From: Cellulomonas sp. SLBN-39
Lineage (GTDB): Bacteria; Actinomycetota; Actinomycetes; Actinomycetales; Cellulomonadaceae
Reading direction: 5' to 3'
NCBI RefSeq assembly: GCF_006715865.1
Contig: NZ_VFOA01000001.1
Coordinates: 1,488,001 to 1,552,000 of the forward strand
DNA: 64,000 nt
Shown: in pieces, positions 49,035-56,250 of the stretch
How positions within the stretch are numbered: the stretch's first letter is position 1
Layout of the letters: each line of letters begins with the position of its first letter
Position numbers and translations under genes: made by a program
Notes under the pieces: model-generated
What the model was told of the DNA's origin: nothing
Seen by the model: the letters and a program-made list of their open reading frames with translations, nothing else
Databases searched by the model: none

Positions 49035-49384
49035 GCGCGGTCCTGGGCGGCGGTGCCGACGGACTCGAGGACCTGCTCGATCTCGGCGGCGATGGCCGGG
49101 CGCGGCTTGGCGCCGATCAGAGAGCGGACGAGCACGCCGTCGACGTAGAAGCCGAGCGTCGGGATCGACACGATCCCCGCGGCGGTCACGGCCTCGGGGT
49201 TCGCGTCCGCGTCGACCTTGACGATGCGGACGCGCCCGGCGTACTCCTCGGCGAGCTGGTCGAGCACCGGGGCGACCTGGCGGCAGGGCCCGCACCACGT
49301 GGCCCAGTAGTCGACGACGACGGGGAGCGGGGACTGCAGCACCTCGGCGTCGAACGACGCGTCGGTGACGGCGGTGACGGGCAT
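49031..49384 (-). CDS. trxA: Thioredoxin
   Basis: The 117-residue protein is a classical thioredoxin: VVDYWATWCGPCRQVAPVLDQLAEEYAGRVRIVKVDADANPEAVTAAGIVSIPTLGFYVDG, with the CGPC active site (Cys31, Cys34) and cis-Pro in SIPTL. It heads the ars operon and could supply electrons to the arsenate reductases encoded downstream, although actinobacterial ArsC proteins may also use mycothiol. GGAG lies 6 nt before the ATG at 49384; a longer upstream extension is less likely because it runs across the putative operator. Confidence 0.92.
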   Translation of the reverse strand: MPVTAVTDASFDAEVLQSPLPVVVDYWATWCGPCRQVAPVLDQLAEEYAGRVRIVKVDADANPEAVTAAGIVSIPTLGFYVDGVLVRSLIGAKPRPAIAAEIEQVLESVGTAAQDRA

Positions 49385-49419
49385 CGGGCTCTCCTCGGAC
49401 GTGCGGGTCGTGCTGGTGA

Positions 49420-49448
49420 TTCGACAGTCTTCTATATCGACACCCATC
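49420..49448. promoter_or_regulatory. Candidate ArsR operator of the trxA-acr3 operon
   Basis: The stretch 49434-49450 reads ATATCGACACCCATCGAAT, with imperfect dyad ATCGA/TCGAA. Its ATATCGAC is the reverse complement of GTCGATAT in the arsR/arsM region. It lies 50 bp upstream of trxA, where the fusion protein or ArsR could repress the operon. Confidence 0.5.
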
Positions 49449-49501
49449 GAATCAAGCGAACGGCAGGTGAACGCCGCACGAGCGGGCGACGCCCCGGGAG
49501 G

Positions 49502-50260
49502 TCAGCCGCGGCCCGGACCCTCCGCCGTGCCCGTGCCCGTGCCCGTGCCCGTGCCCTCGAGCTCCTCGCGCAGCCGCCGGACCTCCTCGTGCAGGGCCGC
49601 CACCTGGGCGCGCGTCGCGGCCTGCTCGAGCTCGTTCTCCTCGGCCACGCGCTCCACCAGCCACGAGGCCAGCGTCGCGGTGACCGACCCGAGCAGCGCC
49701 AGCCCGCCGGTCATCAGCGTCGCAGCCACCACGCGGCCCGTCGCCGTCACGGGCACGAGGTCGCCGTAGCCGACCGAGGTGATGGTCGCCACCGCCCACC
49801 AGAGCCCGTCCCCGAGGTTCGTGATGCTCGCGCCCGGGGCGCCGCGCTCCGCGTCCGTCACCGCCAGCGCCCCCAGCAGGACGAGCAGGAGCGTCCCCCC
49901 GGACGCGTAAGCCACGACCCGCACCCGCCAGGTCGACGCCCCGACCCTGCGCACCACGGACAGCACCGTGACCAGCCGCAGCAGCCGCAGCGGGCGCAGC
50001 ATCGGCACCACCAGCACCAGCAGGTCCAGCACGTGCGACCGGACGAACGCCCGGCGGTCGTCCGCCAGCGCCACGCGGACCACGTAGTCGACCCCGAACA
50101 GCGCCCACGCCCCCGCCATGAGCACCGCGCACGCCTGCACGACGTCCGGCGGCAGGTCCGGCCACGCGATCGGTGCGGCGTACCCCACGAGGAACACGAC
50201 CGCGGCGACGAGGAGCGGGGTCTCCGCCCGCTGCTCCCAGGTCTGCCGCCTGCTGCGCAC
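49502..50260 (-). CDS. Potassium channel family protein
   Basis: The 252-residue protein has a voltage-sensor-like set of four helices, including the Arg-rich RPLRLLRLVTVLSVVRRVG (S4-like), then a pore region with the filter TITSVGYGDLVPVT and a final membrane helix. It should be a tetrameric K+ channel in the membrane. A coiled-coil tail (VERVAEENELEQAATRAQVAALHEEVRRLREELE) may hold the tetramer together. The last residues are (Gly-Thr)n encoded by a 6-bp repeat at about 49527-49556. It follows the ars operon but is unrelated to it. Confidence 0.9.
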   Translation of the reverse strand: MRSRRQTWEQRAETPLLVAAVVFLVGYAAPIAWPDLPPDVVQACAVLMAGAWALFGVDYVVRVALADDRRAFVRSHVLDLLVLVVPMLRPLRLLRLVTVLSVVRRVGASTWRVRVVAYASGGTLLLVLLGALAVTDAERGAPGASITNLGDGLWWAVATITSVGYGDLVPVTATGRVVAATLMTGGLALLGSVTATLASWLVERVAEENELEQAATRAQVAALHEEVRRLREELEGTGTGTGTGTAEGPGRG

Positions 50261-50305
50261 GAGCGCAGGCTACGGCGCGGCCCCGTGCCGCCGCGCGCGC
50301 CGCGC

Positions 50306-51271
50306 TCAGAGGATGCGGGCCAGCTCGACCAGGGCGTCCATCGGGTCGCCGGCGGCGGGCAGCAGCACCGACACGTCCAGGCCCGCCGCCGCGCGCGCGG
50401 CCAGCGCGGCCCGGACGTCGGACGGCGTGCCAGCGAGCGACAGGTGCGCCACCCACGCGTCCGGCATGCGTGCGGCGAACTCCTCCCGCGTCGCGCACGC
50501 CGCCCGCAGCCCGGCGAGCTCCGCGCCGAACGGCACCGGCGCCAGGTGCGGGGCCCAGTCGGGCTCGCCGATCCACGCCAGCGCGGGGCGCACCCGGGCC
50601 AGCGCCGCCGTGGCGTCGTCGTCGACCGCCGCCACGTCGTAGCCCACGAGCCGGTGCGGACCGGTCGCGCCGATCTGCGCCCGCGCCGCCTCCACGTACT
50701 CCGGTGCGCACGGCTCGGCCAGGACCGTGCCGTCGGCCACGCGGCCCGACATGGCCAGCGAGCGCGGGCCCCGCACGCCCGCGAGCAGCCGCGGCGGGGT
50801 GCCCGGCACGGCCGACGGGTCCAGCCGCACGTCCGTCAGCGGCCCCTGGCCGCCCGTGCCCTCCGTCGTCACGGCCTCCCCGCGCAGCAGCGCCGTCAGG
50901 GCGGACAGGTGCTCCTCCAGCAGGCCCAGCGGGCGCGCCGGCCACGCGCCGACCGCGCGCATCCACCCGGGCATCCCGTGCCCGACGCCGACGTCCACCC
51001 GCCCGGGGAACAGCTGGGCGAGCGTCGCGACCTCCATCGCCGCGAACGCCGGGTTGCGCACCGCCGCCGGCAGGATCCCGACGCCGACACGGATTCGCCG
51101 GGTCGCCGCGAGCACGGCCGCCGCCTGCGCGACGCCCCCGCGGAACCCCAGGTCCTCCACGACCCACAGCTCGTCGAACCCGAGCTGCTCGGCGCGCCGC
51201 GCGAACGGCAGCACCTGGTCGGCGGGCAGGTCGCGCGGCAGGAGCGCCGCGACGGCAAGAGGACGGGTCAT
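50306..51271 (-). CDS. LLM class flavin/F420-dependent oxidoreductase
   Basis: The 321-residue protein is a luciferase-like TIM barrel: AVAALLPRDLPADQVLPFARRAEQLGFDELWVVEDLGFRGG, IRVGVGILPAAVRNPAFAAMEVATLAQLFPGRVDVGVGHGMPGWMRAVG, LLAGVRGPRSLAMSGRVADGTVLAEPCAPEYV. The PGR-x-DVGVGHG and SGRVADG segments are typical. The cofactor could be FMN or F420; actinobacterial members often use F420. The substrate is unknown. It sits between the K+ channel and the MpaB-like gene, all on the minus strand. Confidence 0.85.
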   Translation of the reverse strand: MTRPLAVAALLPRDLPADQVLPFARRAEQLGFDELWVVEDLGFRGGVAQAAAVLAATRRIRVGVGILPAAVRNPAFAAMEVATLAQLFPGRVDVGVGHGMPGWMRAVGAWPARPLGLLEEHLSALTALLRGEAVTTEGTGGQGPLTDVRLDPSAVPGTPPRLLAGVRGPRSLAMSGRVADGTVLAEPCAPEYVEAARAQIGATGPHRLVGYDVAAVDDDATAALARVRPALAWIGEPDWAPHLAPVPFGAELAGLRAACATREEFAARMPDAWVAHLSLAGTPSDVRAALAARAAAGLDVSVLLPAAGDPMDALVELARIL

Positions 51272-51336
51272 GGCACGCTCCGGCGTCGATGCAGGTCGGA
51301 CGCCCCGACCCTACGGCGCGGACGGGCTCGCGGGGA

Positions 51337-52203
51337 TCAGCCCGTCGGCTGGCCTGCCAGGAGCCAGCGGACCGTGCGGGTCGCGCCGTCGCCCGCCCAC
51401 AGGGCCGCGCGCGAGCGCACCGGACCCGGGACGCGCAGGCCCAGCTCCGTGACGGCCCAGGCGGGCAGGCTCGCGACCGCCGCCTCGGCGAGCGCCGAGT
51501 ACCCGGCCCGCAGCGCCACCGGCACGGGGGGCTCGCGCAGCAGGAACGTGGCCGCGTCCAGGGCCGCGGGCGTCGCGCGCAGCACCGGCCGGTAGCCCTC
51601 GATCGTCGCCTCCAGGTCCGCGACGGTCTCCGGGACGTCCGTCGCGCCCAGCGCCCGGCCGATCCGCGCGGCCTGCGCCACGTACTCGTCCGCGCGCTCC
51701 GGCGTCAGCGGGCGCTCGCCCCAGCGGCGGTGCGCGTCGAGGAAGCTCTCGATCTCCGTCACGTGCACCCAGCGGAGCAGGTCGGGCTCGTCCGCCACGT
51801 ACGGCACGCCGTCGTCCGTGGTGCCCCGGACCCGGCCGTGGATCGTGCGGACCGCGTCCACCGCCGCCTGCGCGTCGTCGGCCGTGCCGAACACCGTCAC
51901 CGCGAGGAACGTGCTCGTGCGGGCCAGGCGCCCCCACGGGTCCGCGCGGTACCCCGAGTGCTGCGCGACCGCCGTCATCGCCACCGGGTGCAGCGACTGC
52001 AGCAGCAACGAGCGCAGGCCGCCGACGAACATCGACGCGTCGCCGTGCACCTCGCGGATCGCCGCGTCGGGCGCGAACCACCGCGGGCCGGGGCGGTGGT
52101 GGATCCGCTCGCGCGAGCGGATGCCGTGCGGCCCCGCCACCCGCAGGAACAGCGCGGTGCCCGCACGCGCGCGCCACTGCCGGACCGGGGTCACCAGGCT
52201 CAT
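51337..52203 (-). CDS. MpaB-type (DUF2236) oxygenase family protein
   Basis: The 288-residue protein matches the MpaB/latex-clearing (DUF2236) family: REVHGDASMFVGGLRSLLLQSLHPVAMTAVAQHSGYRADPWGRLARTSTFLAVTVFGT, then TIHGRVRG, VADEPDLLRWVHVTEIESFLDAHRR and YVAQAARIGRALGA. The conserved His residues in LHPVAMTAVAQHS and in RWVHV are candidate haem-binding ligands. Family members cleave C=C bonds or have unknown oxidase roles. The ATG at 52203 gives the usual N-terminus. It is divergent from an arsR gene. Confidence 0.85.
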   Translation of the reverse strand: MSLVTPVRQWRARAGTALFLRVAGPHGIRSRERIHHRPGPRWFAPDAAIREVHGDASMFVGGLRSLLLQSLHPVAMTAVAQHSGYRADPWGRLARTSTFLAVTVFGTADDAQAAVDAVRTIHGRVRGTTDDGVPYVADEPDLLRWVHVTEIESFLDAHRRWGERPLTPERADEYVAQAARIGRALGATDVPETVADLEATIEGYRPVLRATPAALDAATFLLREPPVPVALRAGYSALAEAAVASLPAWAVTELGLRVPGPVRSRAALWAGDGATRTVRWLLAGQPTG

Positions 52204-52307
52204 GCGCACACCGTACGGATCGGCACCTGAACGCCCGCTGAGAGCGGTCGGCGCCCGTGGGCCGAGGACGAAGGTCCGTGGGACCCGGCCGCTGCCGGGC
52301 GGACGCT

Positions 52308-52321
52308 TCAACCATGGTTGA
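52308..52321. promoter_or_regulatory. Palindrome covering the start codon of the ArsR gene
   Basis: TCAACCATGGTTGA is a perfect 14-bp palindrome whose centre is the ATG at 52314. The TTCAAC/GTTGA(A) half-sites resemble ArsR/SmtB operators. Binding there would block transcription or translation initiation of the arsR-permease-redox operon. Confidence 0.6.
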
Positions 52322-52673
52322 GGCGACGGCCGTCGAGCCGACGCAGGACGGGACCGCGGCGGGCGATGCGACGCGTGCCGCGGACGCGCTCGCGGTGCTC
52401 CAGGCCGCCGCCGACCCGGTGCGGTGGACCGTGCTGGACCGTCTCGCGGCCGGGCCGGCCTGCGTGTGCCACCTCCAAGAGCACGTGACCGTCGCGGGCA
52501 ACCTGCTCAGCTACCACCTGCGCGTGCTGCGCGAGGCCGGGCTGGTCACGGCGAGCCGGCGCGGTCGGTGGGTCGACTACGCGCTCGCCGAGGATGCGCC
52601 CGCACGCCTGCGGGCCGCGCTGCCGGGGTCGGGCGTGGCGGCGTCGTCCGGCGGCTGCGGGACGGGCCGGTGA
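52314..52673 (+). CDS. ArsR family repressor with CxC metal-binding motif
   Basis: The 119-residue protein has an ArsR winged helix (ALAVLQAAADPVRWTVLDRLAAGPACVCHLQEHVTVAGNLLSYHLRVLREAGLVTASRRGRWVDYAL) with CVCHL, the arsenic/antimony- or soft-metal-sensing type, and a Cys near the C-terminus (GGCGTGR). It heads an operon with a permease and a CxxC redox protein. A perfect palindrome is centred on its start codon, so it probably represses itself directly. The metal is inferred. Confidence 0.87.
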   Translation: MVEATAVEPTQDGTAAGDATRAADALAVLQAAADPVRWTVLDRLAAGPACVCHLQEHVTVAGNLLSYHLRVLREAGLVTASRRGRWVDYALAEDAPARLRAALPGSGVAASSGGCGTGR

Positions 52674-52677
52674 CGTC

Positions 52678-53733
52678 GTGAGCCTCGCCGAGCACCTGCG
52701 GGCCCGCACCCCCACCCGCCGGTGGGTCGGGCTGGGCGTCGCCGCGGCCGTGTGGACCGGGCTGTACGCGGCCAACGCGCCGTTCTGGGACTGGCTGCTG
52801 CTCGACGTCGTCGGCCTCGACGAGGGCACGCGCCTGGGCTCGGGCGTGCACTTCTTCGTCTACGACACCGTGAAGATCGCGCTGCTGCTGGTCGGGATCA
52901 TCTTCGTGGTGACCGTGCTGCGGTCGTTCATGAGCGTGGAGCGCACGCGCGCGATGCTCGGCGGGCGGCGCGAGGGGCTGGGCAACGTCCTGGCCGCCGG
53001 GCTCGGGGTCGTCACCCCGTTCTGCTCGTGCAGCGCCGTGCCCGCGTTCATCGGGTTCGTCGCCGCCGGTGTGCCCCTCGGCGTGACGATGAGCTTCCTC
53101 GTCGCCAGCCCGCTGGTCAACGAGGTCGCGATCGCCCTGCTGCTCGGGCTGTTCGGCGTCGGGCCCACCCTCCTGTACGTCGGCGCCGGGCTGACGGTCG
53201 CGGTGGTCGCGGGCCTCGTGCTCGGGCGGATGCGCGTCGAGCGGTGGGTCGAGCCGTTCGTCTTCGAGACCCGCCTCGGCGGACGTCCCGTCGACCCCGC
53301 CCTCGGACTGACCTGGGACGACCGCATCCAGATGGGCGTCGAGGAGGTCCAGACCATCCTCCGCAAGATCTGGCCCTACCTGCTGGTCGGCATCGGACTC
53401 GGCGCGGTGATCCACGGCTGGGCGCCCGACGACCTCTTCGCCCGCTACGCCGGCGCCGACAACCCGTTCGCCGTCGTCGTGGCCGTCGCCATCGGCGTGC
53501 CCCTGTACTCCAACGCCGCGGGAGTGCTCCCGCTCGTCGAGGCCCTGCACGACAAGGGCCTGCCCATGGGCACCCTGCTCGCGTTCATGATGGCCGTCGT
53601 CGCGCTGAGCCTGCCCGAGCTGATCCTGCTGCGCCGGGTGCTCAAGCCCCGCCTGATCGCGCTGTTCGTGGCGGTCGTGGCCACCGGCATCGTCGCCACC
53701 GGCTACCTGTTCAACGCCGTCCTCGGCGTCTGA
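52678..53733 (+). CDS. Permease of the DUF318/ArsP-like family
   Basis: The 351-residue protein has about eight to ten membrane segments and the family motif TPFCSCSAVPAFIGFVAAGVPLGVTMSFLVASPLVNEVAIALL, with two nearby cysteines (CSCSA) that could bind a thiophilic cargo. The second half repeats a related motif, PLYSNAAGVLPLVEALHDKGLPMGTLLAFMMAVVALSLPELILL. ArsP homologues export methylated or organic arsenicals; others are unassigned. It lies 4 bp after the CxC ArsR gene and 23 bp before a CxxC redox protein gene. Confidence 0.86.
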   Translation: MSLAEHLRARTPTRRWVGLGVAAAVWTGLYAANAPFWDWLLLDVVGLDEGTRLGSGVHFFVYDTVKIALLLVGIIFVVTVLRSFMSVERTRAMLGGRREGLGNVLAAGLGVVTPFCSCSAVPAFIGFVAAGVPLGVTMSFLVASPLVNEVAIALLLGLFGVGPTLLYVGAGLTVAVVAGLVLGRMRVERWVEPFVFETRLGGRPVDPALGLTWDDRIQMGVEEVQTILRKIWPYLLVGIGLGAVIHGWAPDDLFARYAGADNPFAVVVAVAIGVPLYSNAAGVLPLVEALHDKGLPMGTLLAFMMAVVALSLPELILLRRVLKPRLIALFVAVVATGIVATGYLFNAVLGV

Positions 53734-53756
53734 CCCACCACCACGAAGGAGCTGTC

Positions 53757-54002
53757 ATGGACATCGCGATCCTCGGACCCGGCTGCGCGAACTGCGTGAA
53801 CCTCGAGCGCGTCACGCGCGAGGCCGTCGCCGACCTCGGCATCGCCGCGACCGTCGAGAAGGTCACCGACTACGGCGCGATCGCCGGCTACGGCGTCATG
53901 TCGACCCCCGCGCTGGTCGTCGACGGCGAGGTCGTCCTCTCCGGCCGCGTCCCCACCACCGCCCAGGTCGCCGACCTCCTCGCCACCCGCACCACGGCCT
54001 GA
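53757..54002 (+). CDS. Small thioredoxin-fold redox protein (TM0996/MTH895-like)
   Basis: The 81-residue protein is a mini-thioredoxin: MDIAILGPGCANCVNLERVTREAVADLGIAATVEKVTDYGAIAGYGVMSTPALVVDGEVVLSGRVPTTAQVADLL, with the CANC pair (Cys10, Cys13) and cis-Pro in STPAL. The family is called redox-active disulfide protein 2. It is coupled by position to a DUF318 permease and an ArsR regulator; a role in reducing or handing over a metal/metalloid to the permease is likely but not proven. AAGGAG precedes the ATG. Confidence 0.88.
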   Translation: MDIAILGPGCANCVNLERVTREAVADLGIAATVEKVTDYGAIAGYGVMSTPALVVDGEVVLSGRVPTTAQVADLLATRTTA

Positions 54003-54041
54003 CCGACGCGCCGCCCGGTCGAGGTCGACCGGAGACTGACT

Positions 54042-54503
54042 TCAGTACGGCGGCATGTGCCCCAGGACCTTCGCGGCCGCGTCGACGATCGCCCGGCAGA
54101 GGGGGAGGTCGGCGAGCACGTCCTCCGTCGTGGAGGTGATGTCGTCGAGGTAGTCGCCCGCGTTGCGGATCCGTCGGATCCGCGAGTACGGGGCCACCAC
54201 CTTCCCGAGAGGCGGGTCGAGCTGGGCGCGAGCGGCCTCGTGCACCGCGGTGTGACCACCGGCGCGGGTCGGACGAAGCCCTTGCGCGAGGAGCACAGCC
54301 GTGAGCGCCTTGCGGTTGGCCGCGTGCAGCGCGTCGTACGCGAGGACGACGTCGCTCGGCGCCAGGGTCTCGGCGGACACCAGGTGCCGGCGCGCCTGCG
54401 CGATCATCGACGCGGCGGCGTCGGCGTTGACGGGCACACGTTCCAGCTGTCCCTGGCCGACGAGCGTGTCGACGGTCGTGATCCCTTGCGCCCAGGGGCT
54501 CAC
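54042..54503 (-). CDS. HEPN-domain protein (SAV_6107-like), candidate toxin
   Basis: The 153-residue helical protein has a HEPN layout: AAASMIAQARRHLVSAETLAPSDVVLAYDALHAANRKALTAVLLAQGLRP, then PYSRIRRIRNAGDYLDD. HEPN toxins usually carry R-x4-6-H; here the motif reads RNAGDY, with Asp where His is expected. HEPN proteins paired with MNT nucleotidyltransferases form toxin-antitoxin systems. The GTG overlaps the stop of the MNT gene (GTGA, 54500-54503), so the two are co-translated, MNT first. Confidence 0.8.
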   Translation of the reverse strand: MSPWAQGITTVDTLVGQGQLERVPVNADAAASMIAQARRHLVSAETLAPSDVVLAYDALHAANRKALTAVLLAQGLRPTRAGGHTAVHEAARAQLDPPLGKVVAPYSRIRRIRNAGDYLDDITSTTEDVLADLPLCRAIVDAAAKVLGHMPPY

Positions 54504-55096
54504 GACGCCACCTGTCCCCGACGGTGGACGTCGAGTCCCACCAGCGGACGTGAGCGGACGTGCTGCACGAAGGGGTCGGTGGCATCGGCCCAGCGGGACG
54601 GGCTGGCGTAGGTCACGTTCACCTCGCGCCCGAGCGTCGCGTCGAGGCCGTCGAGCGCATCGTCGACCTGGGCGCGGTCCGGAGCCCCGACCACGAGGAC
54701 GTCCACGTCGCCGGGTGGCGGCCCGGGCTCGCCGTGGAACCGCGCGGCCCAGGAACCGTGCACGTACGCCTCGTCGATCCCGGCGATGCCCGTCAGTGCC
54801 CGCTCGACCGCCTGCGCCGGACCGTAGGTCACGACGAGGAGCTGGCGGAGTGGCTCGGTCGCGGGATTGTCCGTCGCGGGGTGCAGCACCACGGCGCGGC
54901 CGACGCGCTCGCCCCGCAGCAGACCGGCGTCGAGCAGGCGACGAACCTCCCGCGAGACCGTCGTCTCCGGTGCCCCGAGCGTGTGAGCGAGGTCTGCGGC
55001 GGTGCTGGTGCCGGGAGTGGTGAGCACATGGAGCAGGAGACGCGCCTGGAGCGCCGAGCGGAAGATCGGCATGAGAGCGGGCGCCTCAGATCTCAT
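54500..55096 (-). CDS. HTH-MNT nucleotidyltransferase, candidate antitoxin
   Basis: This 198-residue protein joins an N-terminal winged HTH (ARLLLHVLTTPGTSTAADLAHTLGAPETTVSREVRRLLDAGLLRGERVGRAVVL) to a minimal nucleotidyltransferase domain (AYVHGSWAARFHGEPGPPPGDVDVLVVG, the GS-x14-DVD core). MNT antitoxins can AMPylate their HEPN partner. I chose the ATG at 55096, which follows TATCGT by 7 nt; a TTG at 55120 would lie in the operator. A perfect dyad upstream suggests autoregulation by its HTH. Confidence 0.84.
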   Translation of the reverse strand: MRSEAPALMPIFRSALQARLLLHVLTTPGTSTAADLAHTLGAPETTVSREVRRLLDAGLLRGERVGRAVVLHPATDNPATEPLRQLLVVTYGPAQAVERALTGIAGIDEAYVHGSWAARFHGEPGPPPGDVDVLVVGAPDRAQVDDALDGLDATLGREVNVTYASPSRWADATDPFVQHVRSRPLVGLDVHRRGQVAS

Positions 55097-55102
55097 ATGA
55101 CG

Positions 55103-55126
55103 CACGATAACACTCGTCAAACGAGT
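55103..55126. promoter_or_regulatory. Operator and -10 of the MNT-HEPN operon
   Basis: ACTCGT (55112-55117) and ACGAGT (55121-55126) flank CAA as a 15-bp dyad. On the minus strand the -10 TATCGT lies just downstream (plus 55104-55109), 7 nt before the ATG at 55096. The dyad overlaps the region just upstream of the -10, fitting autorepression by the HTH of the MNT protein. Confidence 0.6.
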
Positions 55127-55166
55127 CTTTCCCTGGTCGGCGACGATGGGCGCCGCTGCCCGGACG

Positions 55167-55559
55167 TCAGCGGCTGCGGAGCTCGTCGACGAGCTCGGCC
55201 ACGCGGGACCGCAGGTGGTCGCGCAGGGGGCGGATGCCGTCGACGTCCCAGCCCGCGGGGTCGGGCAGCGGCCACGTGCGCACGTCCGGGTGGTCCGGCA
55301 GGTCCAGGCCGGGCTTGAGGGCGACGACGACGTCCGCCGCGGCCATCGTCGCCGGCGTCAGGAGCGTCGGCACCTGGTCGCTGCGGTCGATCCCGAGCTC
55401 GGCCAGCGACGCGAGCGCCTCGGGGGAGACCCGGCCGTCGGGCGCCGTGCCCGCCGACAGCACGCGGACGTCGTCACCGGCGTGGGCGGCGGCCAGGCCC
55501 GCGGCCAGCTGCGAGCGGCCCGCGTTGTGGACGCAGACGAACAGGACGGTCGGTGCCAC
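55167..55559 (-). CDS. Low-molecular-weight phosphatase / ArsC-like protein
   Basis: The 130-residue protein has the LMW-phosphatase loop LFVCVHNAGRSQLAAGLAAAH and AGTAPDGRVSPEALASLAELGID, then an Asp-Pro (LPDPAGWDVDGIRPLRDHLRSRV) as the general acid. Unlike the other two reductases in the window it lacks MGCGDTCP; the matching position reads VVALKPGLDLPDHP with no cysteine. It may therefore be a phosphatase, or an ArsC that depends wholly on mycothiol. It stands alone, away from the ars operon. The GTG is at 55559. Confidence 0.85.
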   Translation of the reverse strand: MAPTVLFVCVHNAGRSQLAAGLAAAHAGDDVRVLSAGTAPDGRVSPEALASLAELGIDRSDQVPTLLTPATMAAADVVVALKPGLDLPDHPDVRTWPLPDPAGWDVDGIRPLRDHLRSRVAELVDELRSR

Positions 55560-55623
55560 GCGGATCTCCTCGTCTGGTGCCGGCGGCGCCGAGCATAGGA
55601 CAGGCCGTGTCCGCGACCGCCCC

Positions 55624-55629
55624 TACGGT
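55624..55629 (+). promoter_or_regulatory. -10 hexamer of the YdeI-family gene (leaderless)
   Basis: TACGGT lies exactly 6 nt before the ATG at 55636, without a Shine-Dalgarno. No convincing -35 is seen. Confidence 0.5.
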
Positions 55630-55635
55630 GGCCTC

Positions 55636-56250
55636 ATGACGGGCTCCGGGGGCAGGGCGCAGGGTGCGGCGGTCGAGCCGTTCGTCGTGGCCGACGTCGG
55701 GGCGTGGCGGGCGTGGCTCGACGCGCACGAGGACGCCTCGGACGGGGTGTGGCTCGTGCTCGCGAAGAAGGGCACGGTCGAGCCGACGAGCCTGACCTAC
55801 GCGCAGGCGCTCGACGAGGCGCTGTGCAGCGGGTGGATCGACGGGCAGAAGCGCAGCCACGACGCCGCGACGTTCCTGCAGCGCTTCACCCCGCGGCGGG
55901 CGCGGTCGATGTGGTCGCAGCGCAACGTCGAGCACGTCGCACGGCTCGTCGCCGAGGGGCGGATGCGCCCGCGCGGGCAGGTCGAGGTCGACCGTGCCCG
56001 GGCCGACGGCCGCTGGGACCGGGCGTACGCCGGTTCGGCGACGATCGAGGTGCCCGACGACCTGACGGCCGCGCTGGCCGCGGTGCCCGGTGCGGCGCAG
56101 GCGTTCGCGGCGCTCAGCAGCCAGGCTCGGTACTCCGTGCTGCACCCCGTGGTGACGGCGGCGACGGGCCCGACGCGGACCCGCCGCATCGAGCGCGCCG
56201 TCGCCGCCCTCGCGGCCGGCGCTCAGCCCCCGGCGGGCGCGGACTCGTAG
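55636..56250 (+). CDS. YdeI/OmpD-associated family protein
   Basis: The 204-residue protein matches the bacteriocin-protection/OmpD-associated (YdeI) family: VADVGAWRAWLDAHEDASDGVWLVLAKKG, SLTYAQALDEALCSGWIDGQKRSHDAATFLQRFTPRRARSMWSQRNVEHVARLVAEGRM, VPDDLTAALAAVPGAAQAFAAL. The function is not settled; an E. coli member affects resistance to antimicrobial peptides. It is cytosolic. A TACGGT lies 6 nt before the ATG, so it is probably leaderless. Its 3' end overlaps the convergent VOC gene by 28 bp. Confidence 0.88.
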   Translation: MTGSGGRAQGAAVEPFVVADVGAWRAWLDAHEDASDGVWLVLAKKGTVEPTSLTYAQALDEALCSGWIDGQKRSHDAATFLQRFTPRRARSMWSQRNVEHVARLVAEGRMRPRGQVEVDRARADGRWDRAYAGSATIEVPDDLTAALAAVPGAAQAFAALSSQARYSVLHPVVTAATGPTRTRRIERAVAALAAGAQPPAGADS

